A stretch of 64,000 nt of DNA from positions 4,705 through 68,704 of the forward strand of contig VZSF01011131.1 in the NCBI GenBank assembly GCA_013398295.1. Direction: 5' to 3'. The notes beneath the pieces were generated by a model, which did no database searches, had not been told where the DNA came from, and was given only the letters and a program-made list of their open reading frames with translations. A program made the translations under genes and the position numbers. Below are positions 49,201-61,025 of the stretch, one piece after another. This DNA comes from Chionis minor (taxonomy: Eukaryota > Chordata > Aves > Charadriiformes > Chionididae). Each line of letters begins with the position of its first letter. The stretch's first letter is position 1.

Positions 49201-52200
49201 TTTTTTGTTGTTTTTTTACAGTTTTGTCACGTTCCCATCAGAAATGACTGGGTCAGGAAGAACATCCTGGGGGAGACACGGGCTTGTGCCTTGGAAACAG
49301 CTGTGGAGTGGAGCTTCTCCAGGGCCCTGGGTGCGCAGGGGAGGGAGCTGCAGCTCCTGGAGAGCTGCGAGCAGAAGGGAGCAGCCAGTCCAGGGCTCAG
49401 GTGGTGGAAACAATTTCCCAGGGAGCAGAGGAGAACTTGCAAAGTCTGTGGCAAGTCTAAGACTGTTTCAAGTGATGCTAAAAAGTCTGAAAGAAAGCTC
49501 TGTTCAGTGAGGAGAAAGGGCTTGGAAGAATTAGTTGTAATTGTAAGACCACCTCATTTCTGTTCTGTCTTACTGACTCCTTTGAAATGCTTTATGTATG
49601 TGTATACAAGTGTGTATTTAAGCAGTTAGGTATTGCAGTGTTCATTTTCAAAAACTCGGCCTGTTTTAAACTGGGGTGCTTGGGGAGAAGATACAGGCAC
49701 AGCTGTCTTGAAGATCTAGTTGACAGCATTAATCCTGTTGCAGGCCCAACAATAGATGGTTGGTCCCATCCATGGGCCATATTAAAGACAATGGCTCAGA
49801 AGTTTGGAAGCTTCCAAAATCCCCAGTTTGGGAAGTCCCTAAACTGCTGGTATGGTGTCTGCCACCGAGAGTGTACTGCTGCTATGCAGATGGAAAAGCC
49901 TTCTGGGCGTCTGGTGATAGTTTGTCTCCCAGTGGAAGATAACTTCTTAGTTAGGCTATCTAGGCGCGCACTTTGTTAGCGACAAAGGCTGTGTCAGCTG
50001 GCCAGAAGAAAGTGTGGGATTGATGGATTTTTTTGACCTTACAAATCCAGTCTTGATGTTTATGTATTCAGATTCATAATCTATTTCAAGCAGCATAGCA
50101 GCTGTCTTCAAACAGGAAAGCATAGGATTGAAAAAGTTTTAAATAATAATTACTAGTCTTTGGAGCAAAGTGAATCCGAGTAGTTGGAATTTGCCAGACT
50201 ATAGGATCGGTGTCTGCATTCCTACAGAAGACAAACTTTCCTAAACTATTTCTTTGTTCTGCGTTGTCGTACGATCAGTCTTTGATTTTTTGTTGCTCAG
50301 AAAAATGGGAACTGACTGCAGTTATGTCAGCTGTATTAATAGCTAGTAATATTGCTAACTAAGATGTTGTTTAAACACAGCAATGTTTACATTGCACAGA
50401 AGAGTATCTTGCTACTAATGCTAAGCTGTAGCTGGCACACTTAAAGAAACAGAAGAGAATGGGCAGGAGATCTGATAGACTTGTCAAGAGGATCTGTCTC
50501 AAATTGAAATGACTATAAAAGACGTTAGGCAGGAAACTGATAAAATGAATGATAACAAGTCACAAGGACTTGTTTTCACCAGAAAGTTCTGAAGCAGCTC
50601 GAGGAAGAAGTAATTGAGTTGGTAAAAGAGGTGTGTAACCTCCACATTAGCCCCTTGTGGGAAGGCAGCAAATGAGCTGCTCACTGATAGAATATACTTG
50701 GGGGAAGTCAGCATGTAAAGGGCTTCTGTAAACATCAGTCCTGCCTTACAGACTTCTCTGAGTGCTGTGGGTGAGATCTGCTCAGAGTCTCCTGGGAATT
50801 CTACAAGGCCTTTGACAAACCCCAACAAAGGCTGATACAGAAGCCACACAGCCACAGTCCTTGTGGGAGACGTAAAATGTCCAGGATTCTGGTGAAGTGC
50901 TAGCAAAATTCACTTCTAGCCTAGATCCAGACTGGAGTTTAGCATTTAAGTAGCCACGGTCTAGAGCTCACGCAGGTACTGGAAGTGGTCTGTCTGCAGT
51001 AGCGCGGAGCTCAACACTGGGGAGCCTAACAGCCACCAAAGTGCACTCTACCATTTTTAACATTGTGGCTTGTAAGCTGGTTTGTGTTTTTCTGGCGTGT
51101 CTTCTTATAAATCTCGTATGACACTTCTAGGCTGTTACTTAACTTACACGGAATTCACACAGTAGATTGAAAGTTGCAGACACATTGGAGAGCTTCAAAT
51201 GAATGTGGGAATAAAACACAGGTTATGATATAAGAGATGTAACTTTCTGAACCAACTGTCTATACGATACAAGTGTTAAACAGATATTTAGTTGCTCAGA
51301 TTGGGTCTTTTTTTTCTGGAGTATTATTTTTTGGTCTAATTCTTCGTTTTTATGAAGTCAGAAGTTCAGAGCTAGATATAAGGGATAATAGCTTTTGTCA
51401 GTCTTTTTCACAGCTGGAAGCATGCAATTGTAGTATGAAATAAAGTAATAATGAGAATTTAAAAGACAGATAATTGAGAAAATAAGATTGAATGCATCAT
51501 AATGCCATGGGGAATTTTTATCTAATCACATACAGATTTCTGAGTACTACAATACTACAATAGTTAAAAAAGCATAAAATAGGTAATAGATGGGCTTAGA
51601 CTACAGATATTATTTCTATCTACTGAAAGATTCTTTAATTCTTCAAATTTGCCTTGTTTGATTAGCAGAATGCACAGTGCTCCTGTTGCTTGAAGACATG
51701 CTTGTGCCCAGTGGCAGGAACAGAACAGAACCTCCTAAGGTAGGACTCACTCCTAGATTAGGAAATGATGCTTTAAAAAGCACTTCGGCTTTCTAAAGAT
51801 AATTACTTAATTACTCACATGTATCTTATGCAAGACTTAGTAATGTTTTGAATTTGGACTGTATGTTTTGCAAAAGCTAATTGAATAATGAGCCTGATTT
51901 TATTTTTGTTGTACTTTGCTGTACTTGTGCTCTAGGCAGCAGCTCTTGTTGGTGCGTTTAGTAAATCAGGTACACCGAGTTGCTGAATCCTAGCCAAGAT
52001 TTCATTTTCAGGTGAAGAGCAATGTAGTGTCATACTGTTAAAAAAGTTTTCTAAAGGGAGCAATCTATGTATACATCCGCATATCTCTGAATATACAGCA
52101 ATGACAAAGGAATCAGAATTATTGGCATCTGTTCTCCTGTAATTCAGTGATCACGCTCCCTGCTTCCTCTCCTATTGTAAACTACAAATTTAAAAAACCC

Positions 52201-55200
52201 ACAAACCTAACTTTTTAATACCTACTTAAATATACCATCATCTAACCAGGTGGTCTGAGAGCATGGTCAAACTCACACAGACAGTGTACATGTAGCCAAG
52301 CACAGTTCTTTGTAGTTAAATCTTTCTTACTGGTTTTCTTTAAAGCCAAAATGGAAGAAAATTACCCCATTAGGGTGGATCCAAGGTCAGTATTTCAGCC
52401 ATTAATTTGTTGTTGCTACTGAAATCCTGATTGGAAAAAAACCACAGTGAATGATGGATCTGTGGGGCAGATGTTCCATCAACTGTAAATTCTTATCTCA
52501 TTTCAAGAGTGCGTAAAAGGGAACTCCAGAGATGATGAGTTTTGCCAGCTTGGTAGGAAGGCAAGACAGAGTCTCTTTTTTGAGCTCCATAAATGTTCCT
52601 TTTTTTCTTTTTTTTTTTTTCTTTCTTTCATACTGCTCCCACTGTAAGCAATGCCACTCATTGCCCCAGAAAAAGTAATATTTATCTTCTGGCAATCATT
52701 TTCCATAAAGTTAATTTTCAAGATGAAACAGTATTGTAAGTAGAACTTCCTTTTTGAGGAAGATCCAATGTTCACAAATTCCCATGCCAGCTAACAACAG
52801 CTAGATGCCTGAACAAAAATGACTGAACAAACTTTTTATTAAAATAAGACAAGTTGTTTACACTACTTGAGGGGCATATGGAAGGGTTGAACTGGTCAGA
52901 TTTCTCAGGCTACTATGCAAGTTATCAAATCTCTAGTCTCTCTATAATTAACTCATTAATATTTGTCTTTATGGCACTGTGCTATGACGTCATGCTCAGC
53001 AATACAAACTGGGTGGAAGTTTGCCGCGGCTGCCATTGCTTGGGGACTGGCTGGGCATCAGTCGGTTGGTGGTGAGCAATTGTTTTTGTTGCATCACTTA
53101 TTTTTCTTGGGTTTGGTTTGTCTTTTTCCCCTCTCTTTGTTGTTTGTGTTTGTTTTCCCTCATCCTTCTTTTAATTATTAAACTGTCTTTATCTCAGCCC
53201 ATGAGTTTTCTCCCTTTTACGCATCCTGCTGGGTGCAGGGGGTGAGCAAGTGGCTGTGTGGAGCTGAGCTGCAGGCCAGGGTTAAACCATGACACCTTCC
53301 GAAGGTCTTTAGCTTAGGACTAGCAAATCAAAGGATCATGATGTGAAACACTCCAACTTTTTCAGTCACTGTTGACTTACTGCTGCTTGCATGCAGTTTT
53401 ATGCGTTCTGCCTTTTGCGAAGGAATGCCTCTGTCCGTAATGTCACTATAGCACCACATCTCTATTTAATTATTAATACTGCTAGGACTGTTATTAGCTG
53501 TGGAGGTGTATCATTCTAATGGGAGATGGATAACTGGCTGTTCAGACTGCAAATGTGAAATGTGTCCTGAGATCGAGGATCAACGGCGGCTGGGCTAGCA
53601 CAATAATTATGGAAGATTAGAAAGACTTCAGGTCATTTGAGAAATCTAACTTGAAAATACAGAGTGAGAAGGAAGTTCTTTACAGTTATATATGCCTGTC
53701 ATAGGAAGTCATCTCTAGCCCCTAAACCAAGAGGTTTTGTCTAGCTCACGCATCTCAAAGCCAGCCCTTGCAGAGTGAACTTACCTGGCATAGCATATAT
53801 GCCATATACCTGGCAAAGCACACTACAACCCTTTGCAATATGTCATTACTTCTCCACCCGTCCAGTGTAACACTAGTGCTTTCAATACCCACAGTAACCC
53901 CAAGAGTCAAAATCTGTGCCACAGCAAGCTCTCACCTCCCTTAGACTTAAGATCCCCAAGTGTTTTGTCTTGTGCCATCCCTAGGAAGGAGCTTTTCAAC
54001 CCATCGTGGCACCTGTAGCCTCAGAGGGAAGATGTGCAGTGAGCCGTATGAGACCCCAAACATAACAGGAGAGTGTGCCATGCTTTGAGACTGTGTATTT
54101 ATTGCGACAAAGTAGTATCCTAATGGAAATACGGTGTACGGGTAAAGTTACATCAACTGGAAAATGAACAAAATGAGAAAGGGCTTCTGTGGTGCCACGT
54201 GCAGTATTAAGAAAAAGACCTTCTTATCCAAATACTAATTAAAAAGGCTCAGTCAGCACCAACACAGCCACTGTCACAGTTTTCTGACAATGACCATCTT
54301 AGTTCAGGGGTGGCTGGCCTGAGCCCTCCTGAAAGCAGTAGCAGTGGAAAGGAAGGTGGTCCAACTAGCAGGGACGCAGAGGGGCAACAGCCACCACAAA
54401 GGTTCCCTGAGCAGGAGGTTTAACAGCCCCTTTGTGAGCTTTTTCAGGTATCTCTCCTGATTTGTTGCCTTCTGCTTCCAGAACACCCTCTTTTGCTCTG
54501 CCTTGATAGCCGATTCTCCTCATGATGGTGGACCAGGGCCTTGGCTGTGCTTTTCTTATCCAGAATGTATAACTTTTAAGACATGGTCTGAAAACACTAT
54601 TCTCACTGCTGTCTGAGGATCTGGCCACTCATGGCACATGGAGGTTTATCCCTCAGGTGATTCAGTGATTAGAAGAAAAAAGAAATAGGCATGTTAGTCC
54701 TTGACAGTATCTTGAGGGACAGAGTGAAGCGTGTTACTGCCTCTACCTATTCTTCTCATACACACCTGCATCCCATGGACTTTGCAACTTCAGATGAAGA
54801 GGCCTAGACTAGTTTGCTGCCTTTGCACACCCTCTGGAGAGAAGTGCTGGGTGGGAAGGTTGTGACATCACATTATCCCTACTGACATAGCTATGTAGTC
54901 CTGCCGCAGCTTTTTGCTGAGGGAAGGTGAGGAAGAGCTGGCCTGCCTGCCCTTGTGAGGATGACTCCATTGGTACTTCCCAACACCGTCTTTCTGAGCT
55001 GCTCTGAAATGGGGTACCTGGTCATGCATCAGGTGCCACTGGGAAAGTGAAGATGACTTTAGGGAACAGACAAAATGTCACCCCAATGTGACAGGAGTGG
55101 TTTGGCATTATTTGCTGTTGGAATGACTGATTATTATGGACTGCCCCTCCACTGTCCAGTTATTTAAGGTATCTGCTTCAGAAGTATGATTCCATGAATG

Positions 55201-56415
55201 GTCTGTGCTTCTCTCTTCCCTCAAGCCAGTGAAAGGAAAACCTGATACTCCCTAGAAGTGGTCTTGGAGCCTGTTCCCAAGGACTCTGCTAATAACTCCA
55301 GTGAACCTTGTGGAAGGCAGTGATGTGGAGGAACGGTGTGGCCCTGAAAGGTGGGCCTTCAGCCACATCTTTCCTCCTCGCTCAAAGTAATGTAGATGAC
55401 TGAAGCAGAAGACAGGCTACCATTCACACACAGGCCTAGCAGCACATCTGACGTGAGATGCAGGGGACAGAGAGAACCAGAGATTTGATGACAACCTTGC
55501 CATCAAAGTCTGTTGCAGCTTTGCACAGCAGGGCACAACTCTTCTTAGCATAAAGTGGTTATAACCAATACAACTCCCACTGTAGATTGCTATACCGCTG
55601 GTAGCTAGCCTGATTTTCTGGAGCTGGAAAGATTCTGTGAGAAAAATAATGTCTTCTGCACCTTTACTCTGATATGAATATGCTGTTTTCCTGAAAAGCA
55701 GGAAGTAAAACTGATTCCTACATGGACTGAGCACTGCTGGCACCATCTCGTTTTGCAATGGAGGAGGGAATCCCACTTCCAGCACTTCAGTTCTCACTGT
55801 GATCAATCCTATGCACTACATTACATGCTGGATGATTTGAGTCAGGAAATACAGTTCTTCTTAAAGTTCTTAAACTTCTTAAGGTTTTTTGTTTCATTCT
55901 GTATCGTGATTCCTAACTTCAGTAAAGAGCACTTTGGAGGACTATAAAATCAGACTGGAAGCCAAATTACAGGAGAAAGAAGAAAAGACAGCATCAGAAG
56001 GAACTTTATTCTGTCTAAAATTATCTTCTCAACTGTTTCAATTTCCTTTACATGTGTGCTACTAGAGTCCTTAGTTTGTATTACAATTATACTACAATAA
56101 GATATATTGTAGTACAGAATCTTTCAGAAGAAATATTGGTAGGAACTGTATTTCTAATGTAAGATGCAAGCATTTCTTAAATCAGTTCCCTAAAGCACAG
56201 GTTTTGTTGCTGATATTTTTTTGTAAACGTGCTATTCCTATCCCTGCTGCTCTGCTGCTAACAATGCTTGGAAAGAAAGTGCAACCTAACATATTATTAT
56301 TTTTAAGTATTTCTCTACTTCATTTTCTTCTACTCACAGTAGAGTTGGTCCACTATGCACGCCCACAAATGCATCGTCATTAATAACTTCCAGGTATTTA
56401 TTCTTGTGCAGATAA
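41840..56415 (-). CDS. TSHR: Thyrotropin receptor, last three coding exons (8-10; exons 1-7 beyond window)
   Basis: TSHR is the plasma-membrane GPCR for thyroid-stimulating hormone; it signals mainly through Gs and cAMP. On the - strand exons 56415-56338 (78 bases), 44536-44348 (189) and 43250-41840 join in phase and encode the last leucine-rich repeat, the hinge and the whole seven-helix domain with its tail. The text follows human TSHR closely: [73 protein letters not shown] and [16 protein letters not shown]. The splice sites are GT-AG. FSHR and LHCGR are excluded by the long TSHR-type hinge insertion. The gene is convergent with GTF2A1. The earlier exons encoding the signal peptide and most repeats are not in the window. 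Confidence 0.97.
43251..44347 (-). other. TSHR: TSHR intron 9
   Basis: A 1.1 kb AT-rich intron with an imperfect tandem duplication at 43464-43500 and no recognised transposon. Confidence 0.85.
43464..43500. repeat. Short tandem duplication
   Basis: TATCAGCTATCCCTAG at 43464 recurs at 43485, a 21-base unit with the second copy incomplete. It lies in TSHR intron 9. Confidence 0.9.
44348..44536 (-). CDS. TSHR: TSHR exon 9
   Basis: One hundred and eighty-nine bases, acceptor TTACCTAG, donor GTGAGT. It completes Leu from exon 8, then reads [40 protein letters not shown] and [20 protein letters not shown], ending in the Gly codon split with exon 10. It contains the C-terminal cap of the repeat domain and the paired cysteines (HCC) of the hinge. 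The length is divisible by 3. Confidence 0.96.
45348..46342 (+). mobile_element. CR1 LINE, 5'-truncated copy
   Basis: It begins inside the reverse transcriptase ([19 protein letters not shown]) and runs to a tail near 46300-46342 (GGTTGGACTCGATGATCCTT, ATTCTGATTCTATG). The catalytic box reads FADNTKL, with the second Asp changed to Asn, and a TGA follows near 45559. A 224-codon frame (45616-46290) covers the C-terminal part. It is the same subfamily as the inverted copy at 59440-61025. Confidence 0.92.
46727..47135 (-). mobile_element. CR1 LINE fragment
   Basis: The + strand shows the reverse complement of a CR1 3' part: AAGAATCACAGAGCCGTTGA at the 3' terminus, then CAGTCTGACCTCCCTG, GTGCCTGTTGCCTCTTGTCC, CTTCTCCAGACTAAACATTT and CTCTCAGCCTATCATG. 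About 400 bases remain, with no open frame. Confidence 0.85.
47790..48405 (+). mobile_element. Ancient CR1/L3-like LINE remnant
   Basis: Diverged blocks follow the order of the old amniote CR1 RT end: AAAATAATTGACGTGATTCA, GATGAATGTAAAGTGCATTT, AAAGATCTTGGAGCC, then TACTATATGCAGTTCTGG and ACTTTTCTCTTCGGAAAAGC. A younger LTR is inserted at its downstream edge. Assigned from pattern memory. Confidence 0.55.
48406..49114 (+). mobile_element. Complete solo LTR of an endogenous retrovirus
   Basis: Length 709 bases, starting TGTCCTGGTTTGAGG and ending AAACCCACGACA, so it has the TG...CA termini of LTRs. The flanks ATTGT (48401-48405) and ATTGA (49115-49119) look like a 5-base target duplication with one change. 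A TATA-like TTATAAAAGC is near 48745, and an ATTAAA poly(A) signal is near 49002, followed by T-rich and then GC-rich sequence. No internal viral genes remain, consistent with LTR-LTR recombination. It lies antisense to TSHR in intron 8. Confidence 0.85.
50490..50930 (+). mobile_element. Ancient CR1/L3-like LINE remnant (RT region)
   Basis: GATAAAATGAATGATAACAA, GTTCTGAAGCAGCTCGAGGA, GTGTGTAACCTCCACATTAG and TTCTACAAGGCCTTTGACAA match in order the linker and RT box A region of the old amniote CR1 family (KFYKAFD-like text). No frame is intact. It lies antisense to TSHR in intron 8. Confidence 0.55.
52977..53294 (+). mobile_element. 5'-truncated endogenous-retrovirus LTR
   Basis: From a CRE-like TGACGTCA (52985-52992) through AAACTGGGTGGAAGTTTGCC, GACTGGCTGGGCATCAGTCG, GGTGAGCAATTG, TTATTAAACTGTCTTTATCT and CAGCCCATGAGTTTTCTC to GTTAAACCATGACA, it follows a common avian ERV LTR layout with the poly(A) signal ATTAAA near 53178. 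The 5' part of U3 is missing and no target duplication is seen. It lies antisense to TSHR. Confidence 0.7.
56338..56415 (-). CDS. TSHR: TSHR exon 8
   Basis: Seventy-eight bases, acceptor TTTCTTTCTGCAG, donor GTGAGT. It reads [20 protein letters not shown] then SGPTLL; human is [20 protein letters not shown]. It encodes one leucine-rich repeat, and the length equals the human exon. It is divisible by 3, so skipping would keep the frame. Confidence 0.95.
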
Positions 56416-58015
56416 CTGCAGAAAGAAACAAAACACAGTGTTTTGGAAATAGTTATCCATAGGTTAAAGCAGATGATCTTCAGTTTCCTTGTCTAAATAG
56501 ATTTACAAAAGCAATATGTATAAGGGCCATCTTATCCCAACAACATATTGCAGCATAATCAGTTACTTCATTTTCTGTGCAGCCAAGGAGCAGAATACAG
56601 GTTTGCCATTTTGACAATAAATTAAATTCCTCAACAAAAAACAAATAATTTAGCAAAATAAATTACCTTTGCTCCAACTTCTTTTTCTCTCTGTGTCACA
56701 CACATGAAGACACATGTATACACACTGTATGTCCAGGTAAATATGTGTGAGGATGAGGTGAAATAGATTGTTTTGCTTTCATCAGAATGAGGTATGGGGA
56801 ATTACATGATACTTACAGGAACACATCATGAACAAACATGAAAATAATTCTCTCCTCGGTTTGAGTTTGATAGTAAAAGTTTTAAATGCCTTAAAATCTC
56901 CATAGCCAACTGGAGGCCCCCCTATACAGGTCAACAGTTAAGAATGAAGTTTTGTTATAAGAAGAGCAAGAGGAGGAGTGAGAAGGAGGATAAATCTGAA
57001 GGAAAAAAATAATATAGAACTTATGTAAAAAAACCCCAATTCTAAAGTCTTAGAAAAAACGAGAACAATTTCCTGAGTAGCCAACACTTTCCTGAAATAC
57101 GGAATGCAGCAAATTTCTCCTATAATTACATGATTGATGTAATCAAGGACCAACATTAATTGCCATCACTCTGGAAACTGACATATAAGAAAATGTGGAT
57201 TCAGGAAGCAGGAAATTTACAGGGTTGAGTTAAAGGTGCATGATTAAAGACAGGCAATGCAAGACTACTGAACACTCAAAAAATTAACATAACCCAAGTG
57301 GAACAATCAATGATAAATTCAGTTCTGTGGTTCTAGATTTAAAAGTGACTGATCTAGAAGGAACCTTGATATTTTTTTAGCTGGGTTCCTGTTTCTCATG
57401 GTCTGAAACTGTTGTTTGAGAAACTTAGAAATATATGGATTATTATTGCAGGTAATTCAGTCAAGTTCCAAATTGCTTTAGAGAGGCTATACATTTGTGT
57501 CTGAGACTTTTGTTCTCAAGGGCCTAATAGAATTTAGGTCTCTTGTGGAAATACTTTGGGGAAATAATTGGCCTCAGTAGTTCCACAATTACAGGTGTAC
57601 AAAGGGAAAGTATAAATTTAAAAACCTGCAGTAGAAGCACAGGCATCCTGCTTTTCTGCCAGAATCACCATGGATGTACAGCACTGAGCACGTTTTATGA
57701 CTTTCTGTGAAGAGCAGATATAGACAGAACATGATGAAAGGGAAGTGTTAATTTTATGCATTCAGTGCCAGCCTGTGTGTATTAATTTGGTATATTTGAC
57801 GTAGAGTTAGATTAAAAATGTGGTTTGGAACAATTGTCCAGCTAAAAAGCATGTCACAAAACATAACAGGCATGTTAATTTCCTTGATGAGGTGGTTCCT
57901 TCTGGTTAGCCAGGAGGGAAGGGGACTGCAGTTACAAGCAACTAGATCTAAACACACAGACCAGGATACGCTGAATTAGCTGAGCAATGAAGAGAGACTG
58001 AAGATTAGGTTGCAA

Positions 58016-58067
58016 TATATACATACGTACATATATACGTTTATGCGTGTGTATATATATATATGTA
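58016..58067. repeat. TA-rich microsatellite
   Basis: Alternating ATATATAC/ATACGT units and a TATATATATATATG run occur in TSHR intron 7. Confidence 0.85.
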
Positions 58068-59439
58068 CACATGGATACTACTGTGATAATTCTTTCCTTA
58101 AGCCAGCAATTAACCCTAGATGGTGTTTTTACTTAGTTCAATCAACTTCTGTCACGATGTTTACAAGAGAAACAGCTTGTAGGCATCAAACCTAGTCATG
58201 TTTTTAATTTCATTTAGATGGAAATTGAAATCTTGTGATGGGATTAAGTATAATTTACCAAATATAGTAGTCCCTGGAGGAGGATGGGGGAGCATCTAGC
58301 TCTCTTAATCGAGGGGCACTACATAAGCAAGGAGACAAAACACGCCAAATGTTTTGTTTCTGTGCTATGATGAAAAAGGACCTCTGAGAGAAGTTTGAAC
58401 CAAGGCAACAAAGGGGATGGGAGAGGTGCAGGACTGTGCTTTGATGCAGAAATGCAATGCAACCTATTAAGGAGGGCTGCACAGAAAATTACCAGGGGAA
58501 GTTGTGAAGGGGAATGTATGTTCCCCTTGATGAAATGATGCCAAAATGATCAATGCTATAAAGGCCCAGAGGGACCATGGTGCCTAGTCAGAAGAGACTT
58601 GTATCACCTCTGACTATCTCATTTATAAATTTTACCAATTTTCTGTATAGTGGAAAAGGTAAAGTCTTACGGCCCCAGTAGCAAACTACAGATTAAAGCA
58701 TGAGGCTGTGGTACAGGAGCAACCACAGGATCCACAGACTGCAGTATTGCAGGCAGCTCAGGTTCAGCAGAAGCAGGAAGAAGAACTCAAAGTGACATAG
58801 TATGACAACAGTGGGTGAGAGAGGCCCAACAACCACAAGGGTCAGGACTGCTTGACATTTCACCAACAAGGGCCCAGGGCTGATGGAGGCCTTGTAATGC
58901 AAGAATGGAGAAAAGATGATTGTGGATGATGACCATAAAGCACTGCTCAAGAGAAGATGATGTGGTCCCAGTCCAACTAATGGATAGAAACTTTGAAGGA
59001 CTGCAGATAAGACTTTTTTTATGGAGGTTGTGTTTCACAAGGTAGATAAAAGAAAATTCAGAGAAAATTCCCAATTATGAGATCAGCAGCAAAAGAGAGA
59101 AATAGGAAAAAACCAAACAATATTACCCAAGTGAAGCCAGGTGACATTGCTCAGAGTTTAAACATAATTATCTTTTTAAAAAATTCTTATTATCTTAAAA
59201 AAAAAATCCTAATATTTCATAGTACAGTTGGCACAGGAGTAAGATGCCCAGACCAGACCTATTAAAGAAATTAAATTAAAGGAGAAAGAATTCCATACTA
59301 CTGATGCAGGCAGTAATAACTCAAGCATAGAGGGATGTTTGGTAGTGTAACTATTATAAACATTTTAAAGCTAGCTTGTGATGTACCTAGGAAGGCAAAA
59401 AACATGATAGAAAGCTTGTCACAACAGATTTTATAGGAG

Positions 59440-61025
59440 CATAGAATCACAAAATTGTCTAGGTTGGAAGGGACCTTTAAGATCATCGAGTCCAACCATC
59501 AACCTAACACTGCCAAAACCACCACTAAACCATGTCCCCCAGCACCACGACTACCCATCTTTTAAATACCTCCAGGGACGGTGACTCAACCACTTCCCTG
59601 GGCAGCCTGTTCCAATGCTTGACAACCCTTTTGATGAAGAAATTTTTCCTCATATCCATCCGAAACCTCTCCTGGCATAATTTGAGACTATTTCCTCTTG
59701 TCCTATTGCTTGTTACCTAGGCAAAGAGACCACCCCCCACCTCGTTACAACCTCCTTTCAGGTAGCTGTAGACAGTGATAAGGTCCCCCCTCAGCCTCCT
59801 TTTCTCCAGGCTAAATAACTCCAGTTCCTTCAACTGCTCCTCATAAGACTTGTGCTCTAGACCCCTCACCAGCCTTGTTGCCCTTCTCTGCACACGCTCC
59901 AGCACCTCAATGTCCCTCCTGTAGTGAGGGGCCCAAAACTGAAGACAGTATTCAAGGTTCAGCCTCACCAGTGCCAAATAGGGAAGGACAATCACTTCCC
60001 TACCCTGCTGGCCACACTGTTCCTGATCCAGGCCAGGATGCTCTTGGCCTTCTTGGCCACCTGGCACACTGCCAGCCCATACGCAACCAGTTGTCAACCA
60101 ACACCCCCAGGTCCTTTTCCACCAGGCAGCTTTCCAGACACTCTTCCCCAAGCTTGTAGTGCTGCATGGGGTTGTTGTGACCCAAGTGCAGGACCCAACA
60201 CTTGGCTTCATTGAACCTCATACCATTGGCCTCGGGCCATCCATCCAGCCTGTACAGGTCCCTCTGTAGAGCCTTCCAACACTCAAGCAGATCAACACTC
60301 CCACCCAACTTGGTGTCACCTGCAAACTTACTGAGGGTGCACTCGATCCCCTCATCCAGGTTGTTGATAAAGATGTTAAAGAGAACTGGCCCCAATACTG
60401 AGCCCTGGGGAACACCACTTGTGAGCCACCACCAACTGGATTTAATTCCATTCACCACCACTCTTTGGGCCTGGCCATCCAGCCAGCTTTTTACCCAGTG
60501 AAGAGTACACCCGTCCAAGCCATGAGCAGCCAGTTTCTCCAGGAGAATGCTGTGGGAAACGGTGTCAATGGCTTTACTAAATTCCAGGTAAACAACATCC
60601 CCAGCCTTTCCCTCATCCACCAAGTGGGTCACCTTGTCATAGAAGGAGATCAGGTTAGTCAAGCAGGACCTGCCTTTCATGAACCCACGCTCACTGGGCC
60701 TGATCACCTGGTTGTCCTGCATGTGCTGCATCATGGCACTCGGGATGATCAGCTCCATAGTCTTTCCTGGCACTGAGGTCAGACTGACAGGCCTGTAGTT
60801 CCCTGGATCCTCCTTCCAGCCCTTCTTGTGGATGGGTGTCACATTTGGTAACCTCCAGTCAACTGGGACCTCCCCAGTTAGCCAGGACTGCTGATAAATG
60901 ATGGAAATTGGCTTGGTGAGCACTTCTGCCAGCTCCCTCAGTAGCCCTGGGTGGATCCCATCCAGCCCCATAGACTTGTGTACGTTCAAGTGCTGTAGCA
61001 GGTCCCTAAAGTGTCCGTGAAGTTG
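59440..61025 (-). mobile_element. CR1 LINE, 1.6 kb copy with long reverse transcriptase frame
   Basis: On the - strand a 329-codon frame (60989-60000) covers most of the reverse transcriptase: a [17 protein letters not shown] start, [34 protein letters not shown] (box A, with Glu after the Leu) and [15 protein letters not shown]. The catalytic box reads FAGDTKLGG, so its first catalytic Asp is Gly. A second frame (60211-59717) holds the family C-terminal region. The 3' terminus near 59440-59470 reads on the + strand as ATAGAATCACAAAATTGTCT. It is related to the copy at 45348-46342 but inverted. Confidence 0.93.

Larger units (their letters stand above)
44537..56337 (-). other. TSHR: TSHR intron 8
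   Basis: An 11.8 kb intron rich in transposons, all listed separately: CR1 at 45348-46342, 46727-47135, 47790-48405 and 50490-50930, a complete solo LTR at 48406-49114 and a partial LTR at 52977-53294. The stretches 49120-50480, 50935-52970 and 53300-56330 hold no element I can identify. An unexplained GC-rich patch lies at 49245-49460 and a poly-pyrimidine run at 52598-52629. Confidence 0.85.

Noticed and set aside
59924..60776. Plus-strand ORFs of 94-103 codons
   Set aside because: They are antisense shadows of the minus-strand CR1 reverse transcriptase.
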